Shown one piece after another: positions 1-8,342 of a stretch of 64,000 bases of DNA. Source of the DNA: Streptomyces sp. TSRI0107 (lineage in GTDB: Bacteria; Actinomycetota; Actinomycetes; Streptomycetales; Streptomycetaceae); contig NZ_LIVZ01000002.1 in the NCBI RefSeq assembly GCF_001905845.1, positions 1 through 64,000 of the forward strand, read 5' to 3'. Below the pieces are notes generated by a model. The model did no database searches. It had not been told where the DNA came from and saw only the letters and a program-made list of their open reading frames with translations. The position numbers were made by a program, and so were the translations under genes. Position 1 is the first letter of the stretch. Each line of letters begins with the position of its first letter.

Positions 1-49
1 CAGGCCAATCGCCAATCAGCCGAGTGAACAACGCTCCAGGCCAATACAC

Positions 50-676
50 CTAGCCGTTCTCGGAGTCTCCGACGGTGCCGTACTCGGGCCGCCCCGCCAC
101 CTCGTACGACTGGATGGACACCCCGGCCCCGGTGACGCTGCCGGCGGTGCGCCGGAACGCGGTCGGGACGGTGCCTTCGGTGAAGAAGCGGCGGCCGGCG
201 CCGAGGACGACCGGGAAGGTCAGCAGGTGGAGGGTGTCGACGAGGCCGAGGTCGAGGAGGGATCGTGCCAGCGCGCCGCTGCCGTGCAGCTGGAGTTCGC
301 CGTCGGTGCGCTCCTTGAGCGCGCCGACCTCCTCGGCGAGGTCGCCGCGCAGCACGGTGGTGCCGGACCATCCGGGGTCGGTGAGCGTGCTGGAGGGGAC
401 GTACTTCGGCAGCCGGTTCAGGGGGCCGGCGACCGGGTCGTCGGGGTCGGTCACCTTCGGCCAGTACGCGGCGAAGATGTCGTAGGTGCGGCGGCCGAGC
501 AGGAAGGCGCCGACGCGTCCGAAGACGTCGTCGACGAACCGTCCGAAGTCGTCGTCGACGTACGGGAAGACCCAGCCGCCCTGCTCGAAACCGTCGCGGG
601 TGTCCTCCTGGGGGCCGCCCGGGGCCTGGTAGACGCCGTCGAGGGTGACGAAGACGGTGGAGACGAGCTTGCCCAT
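50..676 (-). CDS. Dihydrofolate reductase family protein (RibD C-terminal-like)
   Basis: A 208-residue protein beginning MGKLVSTVFVTLDGVYQAPGG, the usual opening of stand-alone RibD_C/DHFR-fold proteins of actinomycetes. The segment FLLGRRTYDIFAAYWP (about residues 58-73) is the family's NADPH-side signature. LHGSGALARSLLDLGLVD near residue 130 is the second conserved block. These proteins are small cytosolic NADPH-dependent reductases of mostly unknown substrate and are not the essential folate enzyme. The gene is divergent from the SDR at 839, and a perfect inverted repeat lies between them, so the two reductases may be co-regulated. Family call is firm; substrate is unknown. Confidence 0.85.
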   Translation of the reverse strand: MGKLVSTVFVTLDGVYQAPGGPQEDTRDGFEQGGWVFPYVDDDFGRFVDDVFGRVGAFLLGRRTYDIFAAYWPKVTDPDDPVAGPLNRLPKYVPSSTLTDPGWSGTTVLRGDLAEEVGALKERTDGELQLHGSGALARSLLDLGLVDTLHLLTFPVVLGAGRRFFTEGTVPTAFRRTAGSVTGAGVSIQSYEVAGRPEYGTVGDSENG

Positions 677-700
677 GACGAGTGCCCTTCCTGGGAGTGC

Positions 701-730
701 GCGGGTCTGCTGTCATCAGTGCAGACCCGC
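701..730. promoter_or_regulatory. Perfect 10-bp inverted repeat between two divergent reductase genes
   Basis: GCGGGTCTGC at 701-710 and GCAGACCCGC at 721-730 are exact inverted copies separated by 10 bases. The site sits 25 bp from the start of the DHFR-like gene and 109 bp before the SDR start. That position suits an operator controlling both promoters. No regulator gene is adjacent. A hairpin in the leader RNA is the alternative, but it would be very short-lived at this GC content without a U-tract. Confidence 0.5.
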
Positions 731-838
731 CGGACCGGCGCAACTCGTCGGTTCACCCGGCGTGCGGGGCTCCCGGTGGCCGAGGTCGACGTCCGTTCAC
801 CGCCGGTCTCCGGGGGCGGGAACGGCTGGAATGGCCGC

Positions 839-1618
839 ATGAACTCCTCGAACACCATGAACACCGTGAATTCCATGAGCCCTGAGGCGCCCCTCGCCGG
901 CAAGGTGGCTCTCGTGACCGGCGGCAGCCGCGGGATCGGCGCGGCGACGGTCCTGCGGCTCGCCCGGGAGGGCGCGGACGTCGCCCTCACCTACGTCAGC
1001 GGGAAGGAGGCCGCCGAGGACGTCGTACGGGCCGTGGAGGCGACGGGTCGCCGCGCGGTGGCGCTGCGGGCCGACTCCGCGGACGCCGAGGAGGCGGCGG
1101 GTGCGGTGGAACGCGCCGCGTCGGCGCTCGGCGGTCTGGACGTGCTGGTGAACAACGTGGGCGTCGGGCTGCTGGGCCCGCTGGACGGCATCACGCTCGC
1201 CGATGTGGACCGGGTGCTGGCGGTGAACGTGCGCGGGGTGTTCCTGGCCTCGCAGGCGGCCGCCGCGCGGATGGCCGAGGGCGGGCGGATCGTCACCATC
1301 GGCACCTGCATGACCCAGCGGGTGCCGGGCCCCGGCGGCACGCTCTACGCGATGAGCAAGGCCGCGCTGACCGGGCTGACCAAGGCGCTGGCCCGGGAAC
1401 TGGGCCCGCGCGGGATCACGGCGAACATCGTCCACCCGGGCCCGATCGACACCGGCATGAACCCGGCGGACGGCCCGTACGCGGCCGGGCAGGCGGCGAT
1501 GACCGCCCTGGGCCGCTTCGGGACCGCCGACGAGGTGGCGGCGACGGTGGCCCACCTGGCCGCCGCCTCGTACGTCACCGGGGCGGAGTTCTCGGTGGAC
1601 GGCGGCCACGCGGCCTGA
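839..1618 (+). CDS. SDR family NAD(P)-dependent oxidoreductase
   Basis: A 259-residue classical short-chain dehydrogenase. The cofactor loop TGGSRGIG is at residues 27-34, NNVG at 105-108, and the catalytic YAMSK at 170-174 (Tyr170, Lys174). The C-terminal VTGAEFSVDGGHAA is the usual FabG-like ending. The start ATG at 839 is chosen because upstream in-frame codons fall in the divergent promoter region. Later ATGs at 857 and 875 are possible, since the first 20 residues (MNSSNTMNTVNSMSPEAPLA) are outside the fold. The gene is convergent with allantoicase, and a hairpin terminator lies between. Substrate is not predictable. Confidence 0.9.
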   Translation: MNSSNTMNTVNSMSPEAPLAGKVALVTGGSRGIGAATVLRLAREGADVALTYVSGKEAAEDVVRAVEATGRRAVALRADSADAEEAAGAVERAASALGGLDVLVNNVGVGLLGPLDGITLADVDRVLAVNVRGVFLASQAAAARMAEGGRIVTIGTCMTQRVPGPGGTLYAMSKAALTGLTKALARELGPRGITANIVHPGPIDTGMNPADGPYAAGQAAMTALGRFGTADEVAATVAHLAAASYVTGAEFSVDGGHAA

Positions 1619-1637
1619 GGCCGCGGACCGGCTGAAA

Positions 1638-1677
1638 CGCGGGGCGCGCCGGTGCTGTCCGGCCGGGGCGCCCCGCG
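1638..1677. terminator. Hairpin between convergent SDR and allantoicase genes
   Basis: CGCGGGGCGC (1638-1647) pairs with GCGCCCCGCG (1668-1677), and an inner GCCGG/CCGGC extends the stem. The position just after the SDR stop and before the allantoicase stop suits a bidirectional terminator. There is no T-tract, as is usual in Streptomyces. Confidence 0.6.
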
Positions 1678-1697
1678 GGTCGTGGGCGGGCGGTGGG

Positions 1698-2813
1698 TCA
1701 GCCGCCCAGTTCCTGGTGGCGGGCGGCCAGCCGCTGGGCGCCCTCCTCCGTCAGGGAGCCGAACAGGCGCAGGCGGGAGATGCCGCCGTCCGGGAAGATG
1801 TCGACGCGGGCGTGGGTGCCGACCGCGGGCTCCGGCAGGACGAAGCGGTGGTTGGTGTCGGGCTGGAGGCGGGTGCGGGGCAGGATCTCCCGCCAGTCGC
1901 CGTCCTCGCCGTCCTTGACGGACACCGAGGCCCAGCCCGCGCTGTTGCCCTTCAGGTAGGCCGTGTCGATCTCGATCGCGCGGATCCGGGACTGGGACAC
2001 CAGCTGGTAGCGGATCCAGTCGTTGCCCTGGTCGCGGCGGCGGCGGGTCTCCCAGCCGTCGTCCATCTTGCGGGAGCGGCCCGGCTGGATGGTGTTGGTG
2101 GCGGGCGAGTAGAAGAGGTTGGAGGCGTCCTCGACCTGGCCGCCGTTCTCCAGCGCGACGACGTCGAAGGTGCCGAGGACTTCCAGCCACTTCGGGTCGG
2201 GTACGACCTCGCCGTACACGCGCAGGCGGGCGATGCCGCCGTCGGGGTGCTGGTTGACGCGGAGGTGGGTGAAGCGCTGCTCCGCCGAGACGGCGAAGCC
2301 GTTCGCCGCGTGGCCGCCCACCGGCGTGCGCGGGACGAGCGTCGTCCACTTCACGTCGTCGGCGAGCAGTTCCTCGGGGGACGGGGAGCCGGCCACCGAC
2401 GCGCCCTCGACAGACACCGACTGCGGGTAGTTGCCGCGGAAGTGGGCGGTGTCGACGACGATGCCGCGGATCACGCCGGGCGCGCCGAGGCGGATCAGCG
2501 CCCAGTCGTGGTCCTCGGCCGCCGGCCAGGGGTGCTCGGCGGAGACGCCGCGGCGCCGCCGGGTCTCCCAGCCGTCCATCACCTTGCCCTTGTGGCCGAA
2601 GTGCTCGGGGTCGAACTCGGCGCGCTCGGGCACCAGCAGGTTCTCCCGCTGGGCGAAGAACTCGTCGTTGGCGGCGATGACACCGGCGCCGAGCTGCCGG
2701 TCGGCGAGGTTGGCGTACTGGGTGAAGGGCAGGTCTGCGGTGCGGTAGTCCGCGTACGGGTCACCGCCTCCGTAGGGGTTCGCGTCGCCGGTGAAGCTGG
2801 GTATCGCCGTCAC
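1698..2813 (-). CDS. alc: Allantoicase
   Basis: A 371-residue allantoicase (EC 3.5.3.4), which hydrolyses allantoate to ureidoglycolate and urea. Two repeats of the allantoicase jelly-roll are visible, each carrying MDDGWETRRRR or MDGWETRRRR (about residues 79-89 and 248-258) and each ending in a (H/D)PDGGI(A/S)RLR block. The length matches the family. It lies 53 bp downstream of allantoinase on the same strand and is very probably in one operon with it under the AllR-type promoter at 4204-4406. Ureidoglycolate lyase, the next step, is not in this window. Confidence 0.95.
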   Translation of the reverse strand: MTAIPSFTGDANPYGGGDPYADYRTADLPFTQYANLADRQLGAGVIAANDEFFAQRENLLVPERAEFDPEHFGHKGKVMDGWETRRRRGVSAEHPWPAAEDHDWALIRLGAPGVIRGIVVDTAHFRGNYPQSVSVEGASVAGSPSPEELLADDVKWTTLVPRTPVGGHAANGFAVSAEQRFTHLRVNQHPDGGIARLRVYGEVVPDPKWLEVLGTFDVVALENGGQVEDASNLFYSPATNTIQPGRSRKMDDGWETRRRRDQGNDWIRYQLVSQSRIRAIEIDTAYLKGNSAGWASVSVKDGEDGDWREILPRTRLQPDTNHRFVLPEPAVGTHARVDIFPDGGISRLRLFGSLTEEGAQRLAARHQELGG

Positions 2814-2866
2814 GGTGATCAGTTCTTCCTTTCGGGAGTCGGCCGCCGGGTGCGGGCGGGCGGCGG

Positions 2867-4204
2867 TCAGGGGGTGCGGGTGAGCAGGTGCCCCCGGGGA
2901 TCGGTGAATTCACCGTCGGCGTAGATCCGCTCGCCGCGCAGCCAGGTGGACTTCACGACGCCGCTGAGGGTGCGGCCGGCGTAGGCGGTGACGCGGTTGC
3001 GGTGCTGCAGGGCCGCCGGGTCGACGGTGAAGGTCTCGTCGGGCGCGAGGACCGCGAAGTCGGCGTCGCGGCCGGCCTCGATGGCGCCCTTGCGGTTCAG
3101 TCCGACCAGTTCCGAGGTCCGCGTGGACATCCAGCGGACGACGTCCTCCAGGCCGTGGCCGCGCCCCCGGGCCTCGGTCCAGACGGCGGCGAGGCTCAGC
3201 TGGAGGCCGGAGATGCCGCCCCACGCGGTGGCGAAGTCGTCGGTCTTCAGGTCGGCGGTGGACGGGGAGTGGTCGGTGACCACGCAGTCGATGACGCCGT
3301 CGGCGAGCGCCTGCCACAGCAGGTCCTGGTTGGCGGCCTCGCGGATGGGCGGGCAGCACTTGAACTCGCTGGCGCCGTCGGGGACTTCCTCGGCGGTCAG
3401 CGTCAGGTAGTGCGGGCAGGTCTCCACGGTGACGCGGACGCCCTCCTCGCGGGCGGCGGCGATCAGCGGCAGCGCGTCGCTGGAGGACAGGTGGAGGATG
3501 TGCACGCGCGCGTGGAGCCGCTTGGCCTGGGCGATGAGCGCGGCGATCGCGGTGTCCTCGGCGTCGCGCGGGCGGCTGGCGAGGAAGTGCGCGTACTTGG
3601 GGCCGCCCTGCTGCGGGGCCGCGTCGAGGTGGTGCGGGTCCTCGGCGTGCACGATCAGCAGGCCGCCGAATCCGGCGATCTCCGCCAGGGAGCGGGCCAG
3701 CTGTTCCTGGTCGAGGTGCGGGAACTCGTCGACGCCGGACGGCGACAGGAACGCCTTGAAGCCGTAGACGCCGGCCTCGTGCAGCGGGCGCAGGTCCTTG
3801 ACGTTGTCGGGCAGGGCGCCGCCCCAGAAGCCGACGTCGATGTGCGCCTTGGCCGCCGCGACCTCCTGCTTGATGCGCAGGTGGTCGACCGTGGTGGTGG
3901 GCGGGAGGGAGTTGAGCGGCATGTCGACGAGGGTCGTGATGCCACCGGCGGCCGCCGCGCGGGTGGCGGTCCAGAAGCCCTCCCACTCGGTGCGGCCGGG
4001 GTCGTTCACGTGTACGTGGGTGTCGACGAGGCCGGGGAGGAGGACGTGGTCGCCGAGGTCCTCCAGGCGGGCGCCGTCCGGCACCGGGGCGTCGTACGGC
4101 AGTACGGCCGTGATGGTGCCCCGGGCGACCGCGACCGTCGCGGCGCGCGTTCCCTCGGGCGTGATGACGCGCGTCGAGCGCAGCACCAGTTCAGCGTCGG
4201 ACAC
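2867..4204 (-). CDS. allB: Allantoinase (cyclic amidohydrolase)
   Basis: A 445-residue dihydroorotase-like amidohydrolase (EC 3.5.2.5) that opens allantoin to allantoate. From the chosen start, the metal ligands HVH are at residues 63-65 in [12 protein letters not shown]. Lys150 in [10 protein letters not shown] is the expected carboxylated bridging lysine. Further ligands lie in [17 protein letters not shown] and [10 protein letters not shown]. The GTG at 4204 is preceded by GAGAGGGG. An upstream in-frame start at 4267 would run into the 4269 palindrome and the GlnR-like box, so it was rejected. It is transcribed divergently from allR and followed by allantoicase. Confidence 0.94.
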   Translation of the reverse strand: MSDAELVLRSTRVITPEGTRAATVAVARGTITAVLPYDAPVPDGARLEDLGDHVLLPGLVDTHVHVNDPGRTEWEGFWTATRAAAAGGITTLVDMPLNSLPPTTTVDHLRIKQEVAAAKAHIDVGFWGGALPDNVKDLRPLHEAGVYGFKAFLSPSGVDEFPHLDQEQLARSLAEIAGFGGLLIVHAEDPHHLDAAPQQGGPKYAHFLASRPRDAEDTAIAALIAQAKRLHARVHILHLSSSDALPLIAAAREEGVRVTVETCPHYLTLTAEEVPDGASEFKCCPPIREAANQDLLWQALADGVIDCVVTDHSPSTADLKTDDFATAWGGISGLQLSLAAVWTEARGRGHGLEDVVRWMSTRTSELVGLNRKGAIEAGRDADFAVLAPDETFTVDPAALQHRNRVTAYAGRTLSGVVKSTWLRGERIYADGEFTDPRGHLLTRTP

Positions 4205-4249
4205 CCGGACCCCTCTCTTCGCCGCCGTGTCACTTCCGGGAAAACGGGC

Positions 4250-4265
4250 GTGACCGCCACGAAAC
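4250..4265 (+). promoter_or_regulatory. GlnR-like box upstream of allB
   Basis: GTGAC, six bases, then GAAAC (4250-4254 and 4261-4265) matches the streptomycete GlnR half-site pair gTnAc-n6-GaAAc at every conserved position. It lies 46-61 bp upstream of the allB GTG. GlnR is the global nitrogen regulator, so nitrogen control of allantoin use is plausible. A single a/b pair can occur by chance. Confidence 0.5.
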
Positions 4266-4268
4266 AAA

Positions 4269-4285
4269 CTTCAACACTCTGTTGA
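4269..4285. promoter_or_regulatory. 17-bp palindrome TTCAACA-CTC-TGTTGAA upstream of allB
   Basis: Perfect 7-bp arms with a 3-base spacer, 65 bp upstream of the allB start. The same element occurs upstream of uraD (28781-28797) and catalase (31570-31586), with a weaker copy at aceB (6535-6551). It differs from the TTCC-N7-GGAA boxes assigned to AllR and so suggests a second shared regulator. Confidence 0.65.
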
Positions 4286-4370
4286 ATCCGCTTCGGAGTC
4301 TTCACTCCCGCTCCCCCGCCGTCAAGGGGCACACTCTCCACGGTGCACCCTCGACGGCCGCTCTGGATGT

Positions 4371-4406
4371 TTCCACAAAGCGGAATTAGAATTCCAGCAA
4401 GCAGAA
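4371..4406. promoter_or_regulatory. Tandem AllR-type boxes in the allB/allR intergenic region
   Basis: Box 1 is TTCCACAAAGCGGAA (4371-4385). Box 2 is TTCCAGCAAGCAGAA (4392-4406), after the 6-base spacer TTAGAA. The centre-to-centre distance is 21 bp, two helical turns, as expected for two IclR dimers on one DNA face. The site is 80 bp upstream of allR and 167 bp upstream of allB, so it can serve both. The assignment to AllR is an inference from gene context and recurrence at four other pathway promoters. Confidence 0.75.
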
Positions 4407-4485
4407 CGTAGCTACGCACAAGCCAGGAGTCAACCGGCCGCCGGGTAGGCTTCTGACCTCCCGCCAGTCCCGAAAGGAACGCGCC

Positions 4486-5289
4486 GTGCCGACGTCCAGC
4501 GCCAGCACCACCGACTCCGCCAGGTCCGCCAACGGCGGTGGCGGTGTCCAGTCCCTCGAGCGCGCCTTCGATCTGCTGGAACGGATGGCGGACGCGGGCG
4601 GCGAGGTCGGGCTCAGCGAGCTCTCGGCCAGCAGCGGACTGCCGCTGCCCACCATCCACCGGCTGATGCGCACCCTGGTCGCCTGCGGCTACGTGCGCCA
4701 GCAGCCCAACCGCCGGTACGCGCTCGGTCCCCGTCTGATCCGCCTCGGCGAGTCCGCCTCCCGGCTGCTCGGCACCTGGGCGCGGCCCTACCTGGCCCGC
4801 CTGGTCGAGGAGACCGGCGAGACGGCGAACATGGCCCTGCTCGACGGCGACGAGATCGTCTACGTGGCCCAGGTGCCGTCCAAGCACTCGATGCGCATGT
4901 TCACCGAGGTCGGCCGGCGCGTCCTGCCGCACTCCACCGGCGTCGGCAAGGCGCTGCTCGCGAGCTTCCCGGACGACGAGGTGCGCGCCCTGCTGGCCCG
5001 CACGGGCATGCCCGCGGCCACCGACAAGACCATCACCACCGCCGACGGCTTCCTCGCGGCCCTGGACGACGTGCGCGAGCTCGGGTACGCGGTCGACGAC
5101 AACGAGCAGGAGATCGGGGTCCGCTGCCTCGCGGTGTCGGTGCCCGACTCCCCCACCACCGCCGCGATCTCCATCTCGGGCCCGGCGGGCCGGGTCACCG
5201 AGGCGGCGACCGAGCGGATCGTGCCGGTGCTCCAGCAGGTGGCGCGGGAGCTGTCGGAGGCCCTGGCGAGCTCGACCGGCGCCGCCTGA
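4486..5289 (+). CDS. allR: IclR-family regulator of allantoin/glyoxylate genes (AllR)
   Basis: A 267-residue IclR protein. The N-terminal winged helix-turn-helix covers about residues 21-85 (VQSLERAFDLLERMADAGGEV, then LSASSGLPLPTIHRLMRTL). It is followed by the IclR effector domain (LVEETGETANMALLDGDEIVY and HSTGVGKALLA). The GTG start at 4486 has AAAGGA upstream. It is divergent from the allantoinase-allantoicase operon. In S. coelicolor the IclR protein AllR in this position represses allantoin and glyoxylate genes and is released by glyoxylate-type effectors. Context and the recurrent boxes support the same role here. Confidence 0.88.
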   Translation: MPTSSASTTDSARSANGGGGVQSLERAFDLLERMADAGGEVGLSELSASSGLPLPTIHRLMRTLVACGYVRQQPNRRYALGPRLIRLGESASRLLGTWARPYLARLVEETGETANMALLDGDEIVYVAQVPSKHSMRMFTEVGRRVLPHSTGVGKALLASFPDDEVRALLARTGMPAATDKTITTADGFLAALDDVRELGYAVDDNEQEIGVRCLAVSVPDSPTTAAISISGPAGRVTEAATERIVPVLQQVARELSEALASSTGAA

Positions 5290-5319
5290 CCCTCCCTGCG
5301 GGACCTCACCCGAACAGCC

Positions 5320-5354
5320 GAACAGCCCCTGGCCGGGAAGGCCAGGGGCTGTTC
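5320..5354. terminator. 15-bp stem terminator between allR and a convergent gene
   Basis: GAACAGCCCCTGGCC (5320-5334) is exactly complementary to GGCCAGGGGCTGTTC (5340-5354), with a GGGAA loop. It lies 31 bp after the allR stop and 16 bp before the end of the convergent gene at 5370, so it can work in both directions. Confidence 0.8.
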
Positions 5355-5369
5355 TCGTATCGACCCGGA

Positions 5370-5684
5370 TCAGTTCCGCGGCGGCGGCCCGAACAGCTCC
5401 ACCGCGTGCCGTACGTCGGCCAGCGACCGCGACAGCGCGCTGACCGACCCGATCGCACCGGCGATCAGCAGCAGCGAGCGCCGTAACCGGGGGATCTCGG
5501 GCGTCCCGACGACGGTCATCGCGGCGAGCGCGGCGAGTTCGTCCTCGGCGACCGCCCGGTCCGGGAACTCGGCGGGGTGGGCGGCGAGCTGACGGCGCAG
5601 CCGGGACACCGCGCTCCGCAGTTCCGCCACTCTCGGGTCCTCGCCGCTGCCGGTCACCGGCCTCTGCCCCAAGCTCCGCAACAC
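5370..5684 (-). CDS. Small helical protein, DUF5955-like
   Basis: A 104-residue protein read from GTG 5684, which has GGGGGGAG upstream. The visible features are an N-terminal polar helix (VAELRSAVSRLRRQLAAHP), a central acidic helix and a C-terminal amphipathic segment (LLLIAGAIGSVSALSRSLADVRHAVELFG). It resembles a short Streptomyces family annotated DUF5955, with no known function. There are no catalytic motifs or signal peptide. The family name is from memory and moderately secure. Confidence 0.65.
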   Translation of the reverse strand: MLRSLGQRPVTGSGEDPRVAELRSAVSRLRRQLAAHPAEFPDRAVAEDELAALAAMTVVGTPEIPRLRRSLLLIAGAIGSVSALSRSLADVRHAVELFGPPPRN

Positions 5685-5886
5685 AGCTCTCCCCCCTGGC
5701 ACACCCTTGTGCCCGTACCGTTCACTCCCCCTGTGCGCCCCCCGCACGAATCGGGCGCCGGGGATGTGCGGGTCAGTAAACGCCACCGGGTGCGCGAGCG
5801 CCACCACGAGGAGAGAAATTGAGTCCGCGAGGACGACCCGGTCGAGCCCTTGTCCGGTATGCGGGAGCGTCCGGTATGCAGGAGCC

Positions 5887-6486
5887 ATGACTGACACCGA
5901 GGACCGGATCGCCGGGGTGCTGCTCGCGGCGGGCGGCGGACGCCGGCTCGGCGGACGCCCCAAGGCCCTGCTGGAACACCGGGGGCGGCCGCTGATCGAA
6001 CACGCGCTGGGGGTGCTGCGGGCGGCCGGCTGCGCCCGCGTCCACGTGGTGCTGGGGGCGCGCGCCGACGCCGTACGGGAACGGGCCGAGCTGCCCGGAT
6101 GCGTACTCGTGGAGAACCCGGAGTGGGAGCAAGGCATGGGCACCTCGCTGCGGGCCGGGCTCGCCTCGCTGGCCGGGACGCCGGCCCGCGCGGCGCTGGT
6201 GTCGCTGGTGGACCAGCCCGGCATAGGACCGGAGGCGGTGGCCCGGGTGCTCGCGGCGTACGAGGACGAGCACTCCCTGGTCTCGGCGGCGTACGCCGGG
6301 GTACGCGGACACCCTGTGCTGTTCGGGGCGGCGCACTGGGCGGGCATCGAGGAGGCGGCGACGGGGGACCAGGGCGCCCGCGGCTATCTGCGGGAGCACG
6401 CGGCCGAGATCCGCCTGGTGGAGTGCGGCGACGTCGCCCAGGCCTATGACATCGACACCGAGGCCGACCTGGTCCACCTTGAGTGA
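5887..6486 (+). CDS. MobA-like NTP transferase (possible molybdenum cofactor cytidylyltransferase)
   Basis: A 199-residue protein of the MobA/MocA nucleotidyltransferase fold. The glycine-rich nucleotide loop GVLLAAGGGRRLGGRPKALL starts at about residue 10. The VSLVDQPGI block near residue 106 holds the metal-binding aspartate. GHPVLFG follows at about 140, and YDIDTEADL is at the C-terminus. The family transfers CMP or GMP to molybdopterin. In purine catabolism a MocA-type enzyme would mature xanthine dehydrogenase. The position between allR and aceB supports that, but no dehydrogenase gene is in the window. A sugar-nucleotide role cannot be excluded. Confidence 0.75.
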   Translation: MTDTEDRIAGVLLAAGGGRRLGGRPKALLEHRGRPLIEHALGVLRAAGCARVHVVLGARADAVRERAELPGCVLVENPEWEQGMGTSLRAGLASLAGTPARAALVSLVDQPGIGPEAVARVLAAYEDEHSLVSAAYAGVRGHPVLFGAAHWAGIEEAATGDQGARGYLREHAAEIRLVECGDVAQAYDIDTEADLVHLE

Positions 6487-6534
6487 GCGGGGTGGCACCC
6501 GGCGACACCTTGCCTCGACTCAGAGAATCTCGAC

Positions 6535-6551
6535 ATCAACAAACCATTGAA
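6535..6551. promoter_or_regulatory. Degenerate copy of the TTCAACA-N3-TGTTGAA palindrome upstream of aceB
   Basis: ATCAACA-AAC-CATTGAA keeps 6 of 7 left-arm and 5 of 7 right-arm bases of the perfect allB site, with the same 3-base spacer. It abuts the AllR-type box that starts at 6553. It is only suggestive alone, but its position at another gene of the same pathway is notable. Confidence 0.35.
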
Positions 6552-6552
6552 G

Positions 6553-6588
6553 TTCCACAATGAGGAAACTAATATCCACTGACCAGAA
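6553..6588. promoter_or_regulatory. Tandem AllR-type boxes upstream of malate synthase
   Basis: TTCCACAATGAGGAA (6553-6567), spacer ACTAAT, then ATCCACTGACCAGAA (6574-6588). The 21-bp centre spacing is identical to the allR site, and the box-spacer junction GGAAACTAA is identical to the gcl promoter. It lies 119 bp upstream of the aceB ATG. Confidence 0.7.
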
Positions 6589-6596
6589 GCACCCGA

Positions 6597-6637
6597 CCTC
6601 CCCCACTCTCGGACACGCTCGAGCGGGGGGACCCCCA
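6597..6637. repeat. C-run/G-run element resembling a dispersed Streptomyces intergenic repeat
   Basis: The stretch opens with CTCCCCCACTCTCGG and closes with CTCGAGCGGGGGGACCCCC. This arrangement resembles a short sequence scattered in intergenic regions of Streptomyces chromosomes. It lies between the aceB operator and the start codon, so it belongs to the aceB leader. Only one copy is present in this window. Confidence 0.35.
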
Positions 6638-6706
6638 TCGCGGGTGCGATTTCCCCCATTCGTGCCCCTTGGCACCCGGTGCCACCGCTGAAGGAAGTGA
6701 CAGCTC

Positions 6707-8329
6707 ATGTCCGCACCAGCGCCGTCCCCGCTGGCCATCGTCGACGCCGAGCCCCTGCCCCGGCAGGAGGAGGTCCTCACCGACGCGGCGCTCGCCTTCG
6801 TGGCCGAGCTGCACCGGCGGTTCACGCCGCGCCGCGACGAACTCCTCGCCCGCCGGGCCGAGCGCCGCGCCGAGATCGCCCGCACCTCCACGCTCGACTT
6901 CCTGCCGGAGACGGCCGCCATCCGCGCGGACGACTCCTGGACGGTGGCCCCCGCTCCGGCCGCGCTGAACGACCGCCGCGTCGAGATCACCGGCCCCACC
7001 GACCGCAAGATGACCATCAACGCCCTCAACTCGGGCGCGAAGGTCTGGCTCGCCGACTTCGAGGACGCCTCCGCACCCACCTGGGAGAACGTGGTCCTCG
7101 GCCAGCTCAACCTGATCGACGCCTACACCCGCAGCATCGACTTCACCGACGAGCGCACCGGCAAGTCGTACGCCCTGCGGCCGAACGAGGAGCTGGCGAC
7201 CGTCGTCATGCGCCCGCGCGGCTGGCACCTGAACGAGCGTCACCTGGTCGTGGACGGCCGGCCGGTCCCCGGCGCCTTCGTCGACTTCGGCCTGTACTTC
7301 TTCCACAACGCCCAGCGCCTGCTCGACCTCGGCAAGGGCCCGTACTTCTACCTCCCGAAGACCGAGTCGCACCTGGAGGCCCGCCTCTGGAACGACGTGT
7401 TCGTCTTCGCGCAGGACTACGTCGGCATCCCGCAGGGCACCGTCCGCGCGACCGTGCTGATCGAGACGATCACGGCGGCGTACGAGATGGAGGAGATCCT
7501 CTACGAGCTGCGCGACCACGCCTCCGGGCTGAACGCGGGCCGCTGGGACTACCTCTTCTCCATCGTGAAGAACTTCCGGGACGGCGGCGAGAAGTTCGTC
7601 CTGCCGGACCGCAACGCGGTCACGATGACCGCCCCGTTCATGCGGGCCTACACCGAACTCCTGGTCCGCACCTGCCACAAGCGCGGCGCGCACGCCATCG
7701 GCGGCATGGCCGCGTTCATCCCGTCCCGCCGCGACGCCGAGGTCAACAAGGTCGCCTTCGAGAAGGTCCGCGCCGACAAGGACCGCGAGGCGGCCGACGG
7801 CTTCGACGGCTCCTGGGTCGCCCACCCCGACCTGGTGCCGATCGCCATGGAGTCCTTCGACAAGGTCCTCGGCGACAAGCCCAACCAGAAGGACCGGCTG
7901 CGCGAGGACGTGCACGTGGAGGCGGCCGACCTGATCGCCGTCGACTCCCTCGACGCCAAGCCGACGTACGCGGGCCTGGTCAACGCCGTCCAGGTCGGCG
8001 TGCGGTACATCGAGGCCTGGCTGCGCGGGCTCGGCGCGGTCGCGATCTTCAACCTGATGGAGGACGCCGCCACCGCGGAGATCTCCCGCTCGCAGATCTG
8101 GCAGTGGATCAACGCCGGGGTCGTCCTCGACAACGGCGAGCAGGTCACCGCCGACCTGGCGCGCAAGGTCGCCGCCGAGGAGCTGGCGAACATCCGCGCG
8201 GAGATCGGCGAGGAGGCGTTCGCCGCGGGCCACTGGCACCAGGCGCACGACCTGCTGCTGACGGTCGCCCTCGACGAGGACTACGCCGACTTCCTGACGC
8301 TGCCGGCGTACGAGCAGCTCAACGGCTGA
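6707..8329 (+). CDS. aceB: Malate synthase A
   Basis: A 540-residue malate synthase (EC 2.3.3.9), which condenses glyoxylate with acetyl-CoA to give malate. The family signature [17 protein letters not shown] is at about residues 269-285. [12 protein letters not shown] and the [17 protein letters not shown] block carry metal- and glyoxylate-binding residues. The length is typical of the A isoform. No isocitrate lyase is adjacent. Both context and the AllR-type boxes indicate that it consumes glyoxylate from allantoin rather than serving only the classical shunt. The ATG at 6707 follows GGAAG. Confidence 0.96.
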   Translation: MSAPAPSPLAIVDAEPLPRQEEVLTDAALAFVAELHRRFTPRRDELLARRAERRAEIARTSTLDFLPETAAIRADDSWTVAPAPAALNDRRVEITGPTDRKMTINALNSGAKVWLADFEDASAPTWENVVLGQLNLIDAYTRSIDFTDERTGKSYALRPNEELATVVMRPRGWHLNERHLVVDGRPVPGAFVDFGLYFFHNAQRLLDLGKGPYFYLPKTESHLEARLWNDVFVFAQDYVGIPQGTVRATVLIETITAAYEMEEILYELRDHASGLNAGRWDYLFSIVKNFRDGGEKFVLPDRNAVTMTAPFMRAYTELLVRTCHKRGAHAIGGMAAFIPSRRDAEVNKVAFEKVRADKDREAADGFDGSWVAHPDLVPIAMESFDKVLGDKPNQKDRLREDVHVEAADLIAVDSLDAKPTYAGLVNAVQVGVRYIEAWLRGLGAVAIFNLMEDAATAEISRSQIWQWINAGVVLDNGEQVTADLARKVAAEELANIRAEIGEEAFAAGHWHQAHDLLLTVALDEDYADFLTLPAYEQLNG

Positions 8330-8342
8330 GCCGCACGCGGAC

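Noticed and set aside
1..49. Direct repeat of CAGGCCAAT at the window edge
   Set aside because: Only two 9-base copies in 50 bases at a truncated edge; too little sequence to interpret.
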